A stretch of DNA of 64,000 nt, taken from positions 5,175,001 through 5,239,000 of the forward strand of contig JAJFZO010000229.1 in the NCBI GenBank assembly GCA_021397835.1, given 5' to 3'. Shown here in pieces: positions 22,503 to 34,651 of the stretch. This stretch comes from Moringa oleifera (Eukaryota > Streptophyta > Magnoliopsida > Brassicales > Moringaceae). The position numbers and the translations under genes were made by a program. Each line of letters begins with the position of its first letter. The first letter of the stretch is position 1. Below the pieces are notes generated by a model. That model was not told the DNA's origin, searched no databases, and saw only the letters and a list, made by a program, of their open reading frames with translations.

Positions 22503-23633
22503 TGCCACACTGTCTATTGCGGGATCAGCGTAACCCTAGTGTGATGGCGCTAAGTGCGTCTACCTAGCCAGCCTAACTTTCTAAGCCCATGCCAAGCGAA
22601 GAAGAAAAGACAACAATGTAAAAGCAAAGTAAGGAGACAATATTATGAGAACTCTTTCTCAACCTTAATTCAAAATAAAGGAACTATTTACAAAAGAAGG
22701 GTCTCTCTCTAAGAGTATCCAAAGCCTCTAGCTACCCACATACTTGAGTTTGTATTACTTAATGTCTTTACAACTAAACCCAAGCCCCTTTTTTATACTA
22801 GTTGAGGAGTGCTCTACTCAAATACTCTCTCTTAGTTACCCCACATCTTTCGGATAAGCCACTCAATCTTGATCACGAATCTTTTATCCCATTGAGGCTT
22901 ATCTTCAAAGTTTAGATAGCATCCTTCTCCTGCAAGGACTCTCCATGAGTCAAGGATATTTGGATAGTATCCTCTGCCCGGAAGGACTCTCCATTTGAAT
23001 AGCATCCTTCTTCTACAAGGACTCTCCATGAGTCAAGGATATTTGGATAGCATCCTTCTCCTGCAAGAACTCTCTTTGAGTCAAGGATCTCATCTCCTTT
23101 GAAGTCTTCTCTAAGCCTTCTTATCCGTTTTTAACAGTTTGGATAGGCTTGAGGAGGTGGTTTCCATTCAGGACTCTTTTCGAGCCTTATCTCCCTTGGC
23201 TTTCGGGATAGACATCTCTTTCTTATCCTTCTATTGCCTTGATCCTCCTCTAGCCAATAGCCATATCCTTTCTTTGTGGAATATCTTCGCTTTCTAGACT
23301 TTCTATCCATGCTAAGCTGGGTTCCTGTCATTGGACATAGTCGCACCACTATGTGTTGGTGCTTGCTTGAGGCATCTCTGCCGCTTTCCCCTTAAGCGGG
23401 CTTATGGGTCTGTTTGTGTGCTTCATCCCTCGCTCCATAATGTTTCCAAATCATAAGCGTATCTCGCCACTATGAGTATGAAACTCGATTTCTCACCAAG
23501 TCTCCCGTATTCGTTTCCATATCTAACTCATTCGTTTTTGCCTTGCTAGCGTGGCCCTCCACACTTATAGGTTTGGGCATGGAGCAAAACTCACCATGCC
23601 TATGCCTTGGCACTCAGATTCAAGGGTCTAACA
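22503..23633 (-). repeat. 5' LTR of chromovirus copy 2
   Basis: A complete LTR of 1.13 kb, from tgccacactg to gtctaaca, next to GTAGG at 23634. It has the 'gataagccactcaa…cttgatcacg' variant at 22852-22876 that it shares with the right LTR of copy 1. Confidence 0.93.
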
Positions 23634-23979
23634 GTAGGCAACTATCCTACCATTGAAAGTTGATAGGGCAGAAATTTGAATGATGTGTCACTGGCACGAT
23701 GTCTTTGCGATTCGTTAAGTCATCATGAATCATTAAGGCAACGGGCGAAGCCTGCGTCAACCTTTTTTCTAATAAATGAGCCCCTTTCAAAAGTCGGGGT
23801 TTGTTGCACGTATTAGCTCTAGAATTACTATGATTATCCGAGTAGTAGGTACCATCAAATAAACTATAACTAATTTAATGAACCATTCGCAGTTTCTCAG
23901 TCTGAATTAATTCATACTTACACATGCATGGCATAATCTTTAAGACAAGCATATGACTACTGGCAGGATCAACCAAGTA
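23634..23979 (-). rRNA. 18S rRNA, 5' part (unit 2)
   Basis: Continuation of the 18S gene on the far side of the retroelement, ending at the universal 18S 5' start (23979; one change, 'caaccaagta' for 'caaccaggta'). It begins with the second GTAGG of the target duplication. Confidence 0.95.
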
Positions 23980-24555
23980 GCATCCTTTGAGACTCCGCGC
24001 CAACTAGGACCAAAGCATGCCAAAAGGCTCGCTGAAGCCAAAGCTGTCATAGTCATCGTCCAAAATCAATCGGACGTGGGACAAATGCTTTCGCTTGGAT
24101 AGGCAGAGGCCGAGGCCACTCTTGTCGCAACACTTTTCACACCCGAGGGGATGACTGAGCTGCCTGTGTGCCAAAGTAGCTACATGCCAAAGCAAACCAC
24201 AAGGGACATGGTGCAAAAACAATCAACTCAAATCATCGAATTCTGTTTATGAAGGCACGTGACACAGGGTCTCGATGTGACCCACGAAAAGCCAATGTAT
24301 GGCTCGGGGTTGAGCTTGAAGCGACGTACTAGCCGATAGTTTGATGCGGGAGCATAGAGCTTGCCAACGCGCACTACTAGATCACAACTCACACGCTGCA
24401 CGTATAAATGTGCAGCAACATCACCAAACGAGCTGCAAGCCAACGAGCGAAAGGCCCATCGATCATGCAGGTCGTCGAGTGCCGTCGCACCCAAGCTGCT
24501 AAACGCGAAATTGTTTCAATAGTGAGGGACGATTCTTCGATTGCAAGGGACCATT
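23980..24555 (-). other. 5'ETS-like block (unit 2)
   Basis: Same block as at 4643. It lacks about 50 bp of the 'cttggagcatgaggcc…tttccaccc' segment near 24200. No gene is supported. Confidence 0.75.
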
Positions 24556-25235
24556 GATGAGGCCTTGGCAGCAGGGGTGTCATGTGGTGCCCAGGCTGGC
24601 CATGTGGCTCGCTCGATGCTAACGGTTGACGATCGTGTCGTCGATCACGTTGCGCAATGAGTCCATCTCAACAAGCCTGAGTGTCGGGATCCAACCCCGT
24701 GTCCATTGCCTCGAGGGCCTACGATGAAGCACTACACATGCTCGTAATCCCCACAGCGATCTGGCCCTCGCGTAGCATGCATCATCGTTAGCTTCATCGC
24801 TCACACCGTCAGGCTTGTCTAGCCACATCCTAGCTCATTATCCCACGATTTTTCTTGTTTCGTTGCCCACAATTTAGTGAATTTTGTTTTCCATGTTTTT
24901 CCCACAGATGAGGCCTTGCCAGCAGGGGTGTCACACCGTGCCCAGACTGGTCATGTGGCTCACTCGATTGCTAACGGTCGACGATCGTGTCGTCGATCAC
25001 GCTAAGTGACGAGTCTGTGTAGGCAAGCCTAAGCATCAGGATCCAACCCCGTGTCCACCGCCTTGAGGGCCTATGACGGAGCACTCCGCATCCTCGAAAT
25101 CCCCTCAGCGATTTGGCCCTCGCGTAGCATGCATATCGTTAGCTTTGCCGCCTACACTGTTGAGCATGTCTAGCCACATCCCAACTCATTATACCACAAT
25201 TTTTCTTGTTTCATTGCCCATAATTTAGTAAATTT
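24556..25235. repeat. IGS 310-350 bp repeat, two tandem copies
   Basis: Copies start at about 24556 and 24907. Both carry the longer 'tttttcttgtttc' ending. Confidence 0.88.
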
Positions 25236-26040
25236 TGTTTACCACTCTATTGGTTACTGATCGGGCATCTCACACTCTTCGACCAACATCACCGGCCTCC
25301 TACCTGCCGATGGTAGTGGCCATCACAGGCACGCACTACCGGCTAAATGGGCAAGGTAACAAGCCGCCCTGCCCATGTGGTATGGATAGGGGGGAGCACG
25401 CATGGCCTATTGGCACCCAGCAAGCTAGGTGACCACCTCCCCCCTAAAGAGTCTTAAATGAAATTTCACTCTCGACAGGAGGAAGCATCAATATGTCTGA
25501 GCCATCATAATGGGTCTTAAAAAATTATTTACTTTGAATTTTGAGCTAAAATTTTGTACATATATGGAGAATAATCATATCTACCACCAAAGAAAAATTT
25601 AGAATTTTTGAGCAATAAATTTTTTTAATGAATTTTTTACAACCAAAAATTGAAAAAATCATCAAAAATAGCCCGTGAGTCAAAATGATCCCAAACATCA
25701 GGGGCAAACTCCTCATGAATTACAAAATTCATTTGAGTCATTTTGGGACCAATTCTGTGATGAAAAGACAGTCAATTCATACCAATTTTGCAACTGGGCA
25801 TTTTGGCCAGCAGGCTGGGGCAGCTGTGGCTCTACCTCGCCCAGGGTGCATGCTGGTTGCCTTGTCCAGTGTAGCTCCAGCTACCCCATGGCTTCCCTTA
25901 AAGTCCTTCACAGCTAGGGGACCCGGCCAAGCCCAGCTTGCCCATGAAATCGATGCCCATAGCACGTAATAAGCTTCACAGCATGCTCGCGACTAGCTCA
26001 CGTGGGGCGTCCCTAGCAAGGCTAGTGCCGTGCCAGCTGG
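25236..26040. other. IGS core block with AT-rich island (unit 2/3 spacer)
   Basis: Same order as at 11031: a GC-rich start, an AT-rich island at about 25513-25795 with the conserved 'gaaaaaatcatcaaaaatag' near 25652, and a transition segment. The first part lacks about 25 bp found in other copies ('…gcccatgtggtatgg' joins early). Confidence 0.75.
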
Positions 26041-26490
26041 GGACTGTTGTGGCACCCTTGGCTTGCATGCTGGGCACCATGTCAAGGAGCAGGGATGAGG
26101 GGGCTGGCTTGTAATGGGCGCCAGTGGCCTGGCTGGCGCACCCACCGCAGCTGCACACTGGGCATGTAGTCCATGCCCATGGCCTGGCTGGCACACCCAC
26201 CGCTGTCGCATGCTAGGCAAGCAGCCCACGCCGTGCCTACTGGGGGCTGCCAAGGCATGCCTCCCATGTCTAGGGTCCCTGCGATGCGGCTCCCCTGGCT
26301 CGCTGACTGGGCACTATGTCGAGGGTCAGGGACGAGGGGGTTAGCAAGCGATGGGCGCTCGTGGCTTGGCTGGTGCGCCTACCGTTGCCGCATGCTGGGC
26401 AAGCTTTCCATGTCATGCCTGCTGGGGGGATGCTGTGGCATGCCTCCCGTGCCCAGTGTCTATGTGACATGGCTCCCTTGGCTCACTCAC
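26041..26490. repeat. IGS GC-rich subrepeats, about 2.5 copies (contracted block)
   Basis: Only two to three subrepeat units separate the core from the 3'ETS. It is the shortest subrepeat block next to a 26S in the window and contrasts with about 54 units in the unit 5/6 spacer. Confidence 0.9.
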
Positions 26491-26750
26491 TGGGCAGTAC
26501 TTTACCAAGGGACAGCATGAGGGACAAGTTTCTATTAGATATATTTATTTTTTATTGGAGTAACTCTTGGTTCCTAAATGCTTCTCGATATGTTTCCAAG
26601 TGTTTTTACCTTGTTTTCTCATTCTCTACAAGCCCAAAGGGCTTACTTCTTTTTCTAGGTCATTATCTTGAAGGACGATTTCAGACCTCGGGGCATCGAT
26701 TGCCGAAAAGAGAGGGGTAATTGTTATGGGTGTTCGGGAAGGGGGGAGGG
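26491..26750 (-). other. 3'ETS (unit 3)
   Basis: Matches 15906-16170, without the TA tract. A G-run lies at about 26739-26750 next to the 26S 3' end. Confidence 0.8.
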
Positions 26751-27168
26751 ACGAATCGAAGCGACAAAGGGCTGTATCTCAATGGATTGTGGTAGCAAGG
26801 CCACTCTGCCACTTAGAGTGAAATCGAGTGATGGTCGCATGCATCGCCTCTAGCCTGGATTCTGACTTAAAGGCATTCAGTCATAATTCAGTGCATAATA
26901 GCTTCGCGCCACTGGCTTTCCAACCAAGCACAATGACCAATTGTGCAAATCAATAGTTCTTCTCGTACTAGGTTGAATTACTATTGCGATGTGAGCATCA
27001 ATAGGGTAAAACTAACCTATCTCATGATGGTCTAAACCCAGCTTACGTTCCCAATTAGTAGGTGAACAATCCAACACTTGGTGAATTATGCTTCATAATG
27101 ATAGGAAGAGCCGACATTAAAGGATCAAAAAGCAACGTCGCTATGAACACTTGGCTGTTACAAGCCAA

Positions 27169-27199
<31 letters not shown>

Positions 27200-27563
27200 A
27201 GCTTCAAATTTTGAAGGTTTAAAGGATCGATAGGCCATACTTTCACAGTTCGTAGTCGTACTAGAAATCATAATCAAACAAACTTTTACCCTTTTGTTCC
27301 ACAAGAGATTTTTGTTCTCGTTGAGCTCATCTTAGGACACTTGTGTTATCTTTTAACAGATGTGCCGCCTCAGCCAAACTCCCTACCTGACAATGTCTTC
27401 CACTTGGACAGGCAGGCAGAAGCTGACCTTGAGTCTAAAAAGAGGGGTGACGCACCACCTCCGATTCATGGAAGAAGTAAAATCACGTTAAAAGTAGTGG
27501 TATTTGACTTTCGCCGTTTTCGGCTCCTACTTATCCTAGAGCTCTCAAGTCATTTCATAAAGT

Positions 27564-27598
<35 letters not shown>

Positions 27599-29696
27599 TC
27601 GTTGATTCTGCCAAGCCCATTCCCTTGGCTGTGGATTCGCTGGACAGTAGACTAGGACAGTGGGAATCTTGTTAATCCGTTCATACGCGTCACTAATTAG
27701 TTGATGAGACATTTGGCTACCTTAAGAGAGTCATACTTACTCCCGCCGTTTACCCACGCTTGGTTGAATTTCTTCACTTTGACATTCAGAGCACTAGGCA
27801 GAAATCACATTACGTGAGCATCCGCAGGGACCATCGCAATGCTCTGTTTTAATTAAATAGTCAGATTCCCCTTGTCCATACCAGTTCTAAGTTGGCTGTT
27901 CGACACTCGAGGAAGGCTCCCGAAGGAACCATTCCTAGTCCATCCACCAGCCAACACGTGGCAACCTACTATTGCCGTGGAAGCAGCTCGAGCAATCCAC
28001 GTACAGTCAACAGGTTAGGGACTAGGACCCCCATGCCCCACCCTCAGAGCCAATCCTTTTCTCGAGGTTATGGATCCATTTTGCTTACTTCCCTTGCCTA
28101 CATTATAACATCGACCAGAGGCTGTTCACCTTGGAGACCTAATCCGATTATGAGTACGACTGGGCATGGGAGGAACTCAATCCTTCAGCTTTTCAAGGGC
28201 TGTTGGGAGCGCACCAGAAACCACACGACGTGCGGTGCTTTTCCAGCTAGTGGACCCTACCTCGGATTAAGCATTTCCAGTGTGGGCAAGCTGTTAAATA
28301 GAAAAGATAACTCTTTATGGGGTCCCCGTCGACATCTTTGGACTCCCTAATGTTACTATCAGCCACCACGTCCCGATTCCAAAATTTTAATCGGATCCCC
28401 TTTTGAAGCTCACGTAGAGGCGCTATCCGACGAGCTTTGCCCGTCTGTTAGGATCGACTAACCCATGGGCAAGTGCTGTTCACATGGAACCTTTCCCTTC
28501 TTCGACCTTTAAAGTTCTCATTTGAATATTTGCTACTACCACTAAAATCTGCACCGATGGTCACTCCATCCAGGCTCATGCCCTGGGTTTTGTGGCGACC
28601 ACCGCACCCTCCTACTCATTAGGGCTTGGCCCTTGCCCCAACGGTCGGGTATAGGTCGCGCGCTTCAGCGCCATCCATTTTTGGGGCTAATTGATTCAGC
28701 ACGTGAGTTATTACACACTCCTTAGCAAATTTCGACTTCCATGGCCACCGTCTTGCTATCTTAATCAACCAACACCCTTTATGGGTTCTAAGTTAGCACG
28801 TAGTTGGGCACCGTAACCAACTTTTGGTTCATCCTGCATTGCCAATTTTGCTTACCAAAAATGGCCCACTTGGAGCTCTCAATTCTGTAAGACAACTCAA
28901 CGAAGCAGCCGCCTTGTACTACTTATTTAAAGTTTGAGAATAGGTTGAGGGCATTGCGCCCCCAATAGCTCTAATCATTGGCTTTACCTGATAGAACTCG
29001 CATCTGAGCTCTAGTTATCCTGAGGGAAACTTTTGAGGAACCAGCTACTAGACGGTTCGATTAGTCTTTCACCCCTATACCTAAGTCAGACGAACGATTT
29101 GCACGTCAGTATCGCTGCGGGCCTTTGTTAGAGTTTCCTCTAGCTTTGTCCCGCTCAGGCATAGTTCACCATCTTTCAAGTCTCGATAGGCATGCTCGCA
29201 CTTGAACCTTTCTCAAAAGATTGAGGTTTGCCGTTGCACCCACGAGGGATCCTACCAATAAGCTTCCTTATGCCTTATGGGTTTACTCGTCCATTGACTC
29301 GCATGCATGTCAGACTTCTTGGTCCATGTTTCAAGATAGTTTGTATGGGGAGCCCGCTGACCAACGTCGAAAGCACACAGGTGCCGAAGCACCACCGCAA
29401 TGGCACACATTGCCAGCCAGGATCTCGACGAAGATGTCTCTGTGAGTGTATCAAAGGCTCGGGCTTAGGCCATCATCGCAATCCGCATCAGTCCATACCC
29501 CGAGTCGATCGGCGAACCGGCTCGTGGCCATTCCACATCCGACCGAGGTGCATCGCTAGCCCTCATCCGTTTCCCTCCCAATAATTTCAAGTACTCTTTG
29601 ACTTTCTTTTCAAAGTCTTTTTCATTTTTTCCTTGTAGTACTTGTTCGTTATTGGTGTCTCGCCTATATTTAGCCTTGGACAAAATTTTCCACCCT

Positions 29697-29729
<33 letters not shown>

Positions 29730-29991
29730 TGACAACGCCTAGTGGTGCGACACAGTCTGAGCGAGACGGGGCTCTCACCCTCTTCGATGCCCCTTTCTAG
29801 GGGACTTGGGCCCCAGTCCATCGCTGAGGATGCTTCTCCAGACTACAATTCGGGCACCAAGGGTGCATGATTCTCAAGCTGGACTTTTCTCGGTTCGCTC
29901 GCCGTTACTAGGGGAATCCTTGTTAGTTTCTTTTCCTTCGTTTAATGATATGCTTAAACTCAACGGATGGTCTTGCCTGACTTGGGGTCGC
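26751..29991 (-). rRNA. 26S rRNA, degenerate with internal deletion (unit 3)
   Basis: Recognisable from its 3' end ('cgaatcgaagcgacaaaggg') to its 5' end ('gcctgacttggggtcgc', 29991). A deletion of about 175 nt lies near 26815, where 'gccacttag' jumps to 'agtgaaatcgagtg'. The sarcin-ricin segment is altered (agttcttctcgtact at 26955-26969; intact form ggttcctctcgtact). Many other positions show C-to-T or G-to-A changes. It is probably a pseudogene. Confidence 0.95.
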
Positions 29992-30224
29992 ATCTTGATC
30001 GATCGATCATTGGGTCCGTGAGCCGCGAGTAAGTGACATGCACACGAGGGAGTACGAGGCCTTTTCTACCACCGCCAAGCTGTTACACGGCATCGCTTGA
30101 GGCTTTTTTTTAGGCCAACCATGAGCAGAAGGCACACGGGAGGCCAACATCTACCCCATGATGGTCCCTCCCCTCCCAAAAAGGATGCGGGGGGGGGGGG
30201 GGGGGGGGTTGGGGGCGATGGTGC
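29992..30224 (-). other. ITS2 (unit 3) with a 20-G tract
   Basis: Spacer between the 26S 5' end and the 5.8S 3' end. It contains a run of 20 G at 30189-30208 where units 5 and 6 have only short runs. Confidence 0.88.
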
Positions 30225-30384
30225 TTAACACTCAGGTAGACGTGCCCTCGGCTTGATGGCTTTGCGCAACTTGTTTTCAAAGACTCGATGGTTCACTGGA
30301 TTCTACAATTCATACTAAGTGTCGCATTTCGTTACATTCTTCATCGATGCGAGAGCCAAGATATCCATTGCTAAGAGTCATTTT
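30225..30384 (-). rRNA. 5.8S rRNA, degenerate (unit 3)
   Basis: Full length at about 160 nt. The plant 5.8S motifs are recognisable but mutated, for example 'ggattctacaattcatact' for gattctgcaattcacac, and 'cgttacattcttcatcgatg' for cgctacgttcttcatcgatg. The changes are mostly transitions. Confidence 0.92.
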
Positions 30385-30632
30385 TGACATCGTTTAGGGA
30401 CGACATGGTTGCCAGCCGTGCATCGAGATCGGGGCGACTAGGGCGTGTGTTTTCATTTGAGTTCCTTGGTGCATCCTGTGCTGTGGGTTTTGTTGTTGTG
30501 CGCGACGAGGGGCTTGGGCGAGAGCCCGCGCACCCTTGCAACGCGAGGTAGGATGAGGGGCTCGAGAGCCTATCGCCTCGCTGATGTGTTTACAACATGT
30601 TCGCAGGTTGTTTTGCTGAGCGAATTTTTGAC
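30385..30632 (-). other. ITS1 (unit 3)
   Basis: It contains the conserved ITS1 core ('gttccttggtgcatcctgtg') and runs from the 5.8S 5' end to the 18S 3' end. It is the longest ITS1 copy in the window. Confidence 0.88.
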
Positions 30633-30640
30633 AATGATCA

Positions 30641-30671
<31 letters not shown>

Positions 30672-30755
30672 TGACTTCTCTTTCCTTTAAATTATAAGGT
30701 TCAGTGGACTTCTCGCGACATCGCGAGCAGCGAACCGCCCACGTCATCGCGATCT

Positions 30756-30787
<32 letters not shown>

Positions 30788-30874
30788 AGGATGGGCGGTG
30801 TGTACAAAGGGTAGGGGCATAGTCAACGTGAGCTGATGACTCACACTTACTAGGAACTCCTCGTTGAAGACCAA

Positions 30875-30922
<48 letters not shown>

Positions 30923-30976
30923 AGACCTGTTGGCCAAGGCTATAAACTTATTGAATAAATCAGTGTAGCGCACATG
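30633..30976 (-). pseudogene. 18S rRNA 3' fragment (unit 3), fused to IGS
   Basis: About 345 nt of the 18S 3' end, from 'caatgatcattccgtaggtt' to 'agtgtagcgcacatg', then a short ambiguous stretch (30977-30990) and spacer repeat. The remaining 1.45 kb of 18S and the 5'ETS are missing. Confidence 0.93.
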
Positions 30977-30997
30977 TCTTAAACTTCCCACATTTTT

Positions 30998-31350
30998 CTC
31001 ATCGATGAGGCCTTGGTAGCAGTGGTGTAACATCGTGCCCAGGCTGGCCGTGTGGCTCGCTTGATGCTAACAGCCGACGATCTTGTCGTGGATCATGCTG
31101 CACAATGAGTCTGCCTAGGCAAGCATAAGCGTCGAGATCCAACCCCGCGTTTGCTGCCTCGAGGGCCTGCGATGAAGCATTCCGCATGCTCGAAATCTCC
31201 CCAGTGATTTGGCCCTTGCGTACCATGCATCATCGTTAGCTTCGCTGCCCACACCGTCGAGCTTTTCTAGCCATATCCTAGCTCATTATCCCATGATTTT
31301 ACTCGTTTTGTTGCCCATAGTTTATCGAATTTCATTTCCCACATTTTCCC
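30998..31350. repeat. IGS 310-350 bp repeat, single copy
   Basis: One copy that follows the truncated 18S directly, starting 'gatgaggccttggtagcagt'. The join falls in the 'tttcccacatttttc' segment that normally ends the preceding copy. Confidence 0.87.
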
Positions 31351-32200
31351 CACTCCGTGGGCTACTGATCGGGCATCCTACAGTCTTTGACTGATGTCAT
31401 CGGCCGCCTGCCTACCAGCGGTGGTGGCCGCCATAGCCATGCACCATCGGCCGGATGGGTAAGGTAGCAAGCCGCCCTACCCATACCATGCGCACTGGGT
31501 TCCCTAAGCCCAGGGCCTGCCTATGTGGGACGGCCTAGGGGGAGCACGCATGACCTGTTGGCACCCAGCAAGCATGGTGACCACCTCCCCCCTAAAGAGT
31601 CTTCAATGAAATTTGACTCCCGATAAGAGAAAACATCAATAGGTTTGAGCAGTCATAATTGGTCTAAAAAATTACTTACCTGGAATTTTGAGCTGAAACT
31701 TTGCACATAAATGGAGATTAATCATATCTACCACTAGAAAAAATTTCAGAATCTTTTGAGCACCAATTTTTTTAATGAATTTTCTACAACCAAAATTTGA
31801 AAAAATCATCAAAAATAACCCGTGAGTGGAAATGATCCCTCACTTCAGGGGCAGACTCCTCATGAATTACAAGATTTAATTGAGTCATTTTGGGACAAAT
31901 TTTGTGATGAAAAGACTGTCAATTCATACCAATTTTGCAAGTGGGCATTGCAGCCAACAAGCTAGGGCAGTTGTGCCTCTGCTTGGACCATGGTGCATGT
32001 TGGCTGCCCTGTCCAATGCACCTCCAGCCACCCTATGGCTAACCTCAGAGTCCATCACAACTAGGGGACATGGGCAAGCCCACCTTGCCCATGAAATCAA
32101 CGCCCATAGCACATGTCGAGCCTCATAGCATGCTTGTGGCAGGCTCGCTTGGGGCGCCCCTGGCAAGGTTAGCACCGTGCTTACTGAGTACTACTGTGGA
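31351..32200. other. IGS core block with AT-rich island (unit 3/4 spacer)
   Basis: Same three-part order as the other core blocks. The AT-rich island is at about 31641-31950, with the conserved 'aaaaaatcatcaaaaataac' near 31799. No gene is supported. Confidence 0.75.
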
Positions 32201-32782
32201 ACCTCTGGCTTGCACACTGGGCACCATGTCGAGGGGCAGGGACGAGGGACCTGGCTCATGATGGGTGCCTATGGCTTAGCTGGCGCACCCACCGCTGCAA
32301 CACGCTAGGCTAGCAGGCCACGCCGTGCCTACTAGGGGCTGCCAAGGCATGCCTCCCGTGCCCAGGGTCTGTGGGATGCAGATCCCCTGGCTCGCTCGCT
32401 GGGCAATAAGTCGAGCTGCAGGGATGAGGGGGCTGGCTAGCGATGGGTGCCCGTGGCCTGGCTAGCCTACTTACCATGCCGTGCCCGTTGGGCAAGCAGC
32501 CCATGTCGTGCCCGCCTGGGGTTACCGAGGCATTCCTCCCATGCCTAGTGTCCGTGCGACGAGCTCCCCTGGGTCGCTCACTAGGCACCATGTCAAGGGG
32601 TAGGGACTAGGGGACTGGCTCACGATGAGCGCCCGTGGCTTGGCAGCCACGGCCACTGCTACCGCACGCTGGGCTAACAGGCCACGCCGTGCCTACTGAG
32701 AGCTGCCGAGGCATGCCTCCTGTGCCCAGGGTGCGTGCGATGTGGCTCCCTTGGCTCGCTCGCTAGGGCAATAAGTCGAGGG
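32201..32782. repeat. IGS GC-rich subrepeats, about 3 copies, joined to ITS2/5.8S
   Basis: Three subrepeat units that end abruptly at about 32782-32790, where ITS2/5.8S sequence begins instead of 3'ETS and 26S. Confidence 0.9.
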
Positions 32783-32800
32783 GCAGAGGCAACGGTGCTT

Positions 32801-32959
32801 GACACCCAAGCAGACGTGCCCTCGACCTGATGGCTTCGAGCGCAACTTGCATTCAAAGACTCGATGGTTCACGATATTATGCAATTCACACCAAGTATCG
32901 CATTTGCTACGTTCTTCATCGATGAGGGAGCCAAGATATCCATTGCCGAGAGTTATTTT
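32801..32959 (-). rRNA. 5.8S rRNA (unit 4), well preserved, no 26S downstream
   Basis: About 159 nt, with 'ttcaaagactcgatggttca', 'gcaattcacaccaagtatcg' and 'acgttcttcatcgatg'. It shows fewer changes than unit 3. About 15 bp of ITS2 precede it (32785-32800), and then subrepeats, so its 26S partner is gone. Confidence 0.92.
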
Positions 32960-33037
32960 AGACATCATTTAGGGACGACACGATCGCCAGCTGCGCACAA
33001 AGATCGAGGCGACTGGGGACTGCTTTTTCACTCGACT
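32960..33037 (-). other. ITS1, truncated (unit 4)
   Basis: The 5.8S-proximal part of ITS1 up to 'tgctttttcactcga'. The rest of ITS1 and the 18S 3' terminus are deleted. Confidence 0.85.
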
Positions 33038-33039
33038 AG

Positions 33040-33497
33040 GAGCTGATGAGTTGCGCTTACTAGGAATTCTTTATTAAAGACCAACAATTGCAATGATCTA
33101 TCCCTATCACGATGAAATTTCAAAGATTACTCGGGCTTGTTAGCCAAGGCTATAAGCTCGTTGAATACATCAGTGTAGCGTGCGTGCGGGCCAGAACATC
33201 TAAGGGAATCACACACATGTTATTGCGTCAAACTTCCTTGGACTAAACGGCAATAGTCCCTCTAAGAAGCCGGTCGTGGAGCGTCACCTCCACGTAGCTA
33301 GTTAGAAGGCTGAGGTCTCATTCGTTAACGACATTAACCAGACAAATTACTTTACCATCTAAGAATGGTCATGCACCACCACCCATAAAATCAAGAAAGA
33401 GGTCTTAGTCTGTCAATCCTTACTATGTCTGGACCAGGTAAGTTTTCTCGTGTTGAGTCAAACTAAGCCACAGGCTCCACTCTTAGTGGTGTCCTTT

Positions 33498-33539
<42 letters not shown>

Positions 33540-33671
33540 TAGAACCCAAAGACTTTAATTTTTCATAAGGTGCCAACGGAGTCCTAAAAATAACATCTCC
33601 TGATCCCTGGTCGACATCGTTTATGCTTGAGACTAGGACGGTATCTGATCATCTTTGAGCCCCCAACTTTT

Positions 33672-33718
<47 letters not shown>

Positions 33719-34651
33719 TGTCTTTCATAAATCTAAGAATTTCACCTCTAACTATGAAATACGAATGCCCTCGACTGTCCTTGTTAATCATTACTTCGAT
33801 CCCGAAGGCCAACAGAATAGTATCGAAATCCTATGATGTTATCCCTTGCTAATGTATTCAGAGCGTAGGCTTGCTTTGAGCACTCTAATTTCTTCAAAGT
33901 AATAACGCCGAAGGCACGACCCGACCAATTAAGGCCAGGAGCATGTTGCCGGCAGTAGGGATGAGCCAACCGGTGCACACCGTAGGTGGATCGACCAACC
34001 CTTCCCAAGGTCTAACTATGCGCTTTTTAACTGCAAACAACTTAAATATACACTATTGAAGCTGGAATTACCGCGGCTGTTGGCACTAGGCTTGCCCTCC
34101 AATGGATCTTCGTTAAGGGATTTAGATTATACTCACTCTAATTGCCAGACTCGAAGAGCCCAGCATTGTTATTTATTGTCACTACCTCCCCAAGTCAAGA
34201 TTAGGTAATTTACACGCCTGCTGCCTTCCTTGGATGTGGTAGCCATTTCTCAGGCTCCCTCTCCAGAATCGAACCCTAATTCTCTGTCACACATCACCAT
34301 CATAGTAGGCAACTATCTTACCATCGATAGTTAATAGGGCAAAAATTTGAATGATGCATCGCCGGCACGATGGCCTTACGATCCATTGAGTTTATCATGA
34401 ATAATCAGAGCAATGGGTGAAGCCCACGTTGACCTTTTATCTAATAAATGTGCCCCTTCCAGAAATCAAGGTTTGTTGCACATATTAGCTCTAGAATCAC
34501 TACGGTTATCCGAGTAGTAGGTACCATCAAAAAAACTATAACTGATTTAATGAGCCATTCGCAGTTTCACAGTTTGAATTAGTTCATACTTACACATGCA
34601 TGGCTTAATCTTTAAGACAAGCATATGACTACTGGCAAGATCAACCAGGTA
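33040..34651 (-). rRNA. 18S rRNA lacking about 200 nt at its 3' end (unit 4)
   Basis: Runs from 'gagctgatgagttgcgctta' to the universal 5' start at 34651 (one change, 'ggcaagatcaacc'). Comparison with unit 5 shows about 197 nt lost from the 3' end. The 530-loop CCGCGG at 34071 is intact here, unlike units 2, 5 and 6. It is a pseudogene, since the 3' terminal helices are absent. Confidence 0.95.

Larger units (their letters stand above)
20951..23633 (-). mobile_element. Chromovirus copy 2 in 18S rDNA, heavily deleted
   Basis: A 2.68-kb element with TG...CA ends and a perfect GTAGG duplication. In transcription order it has a 1.13-kb 5' LTR (23633-22503), a primer site, gag, and then a truncated 3' LTR (about 21436-20951). 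One deletion has removed everything from just after the zinc-knuckle region through the 3' end of pol and into the 3' LTR. The insertion point is identical to copy 1. The two LTRs differ by about 20 of the first 190 bases by eye, so the insertion is not recent. Confidence 0.94.
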
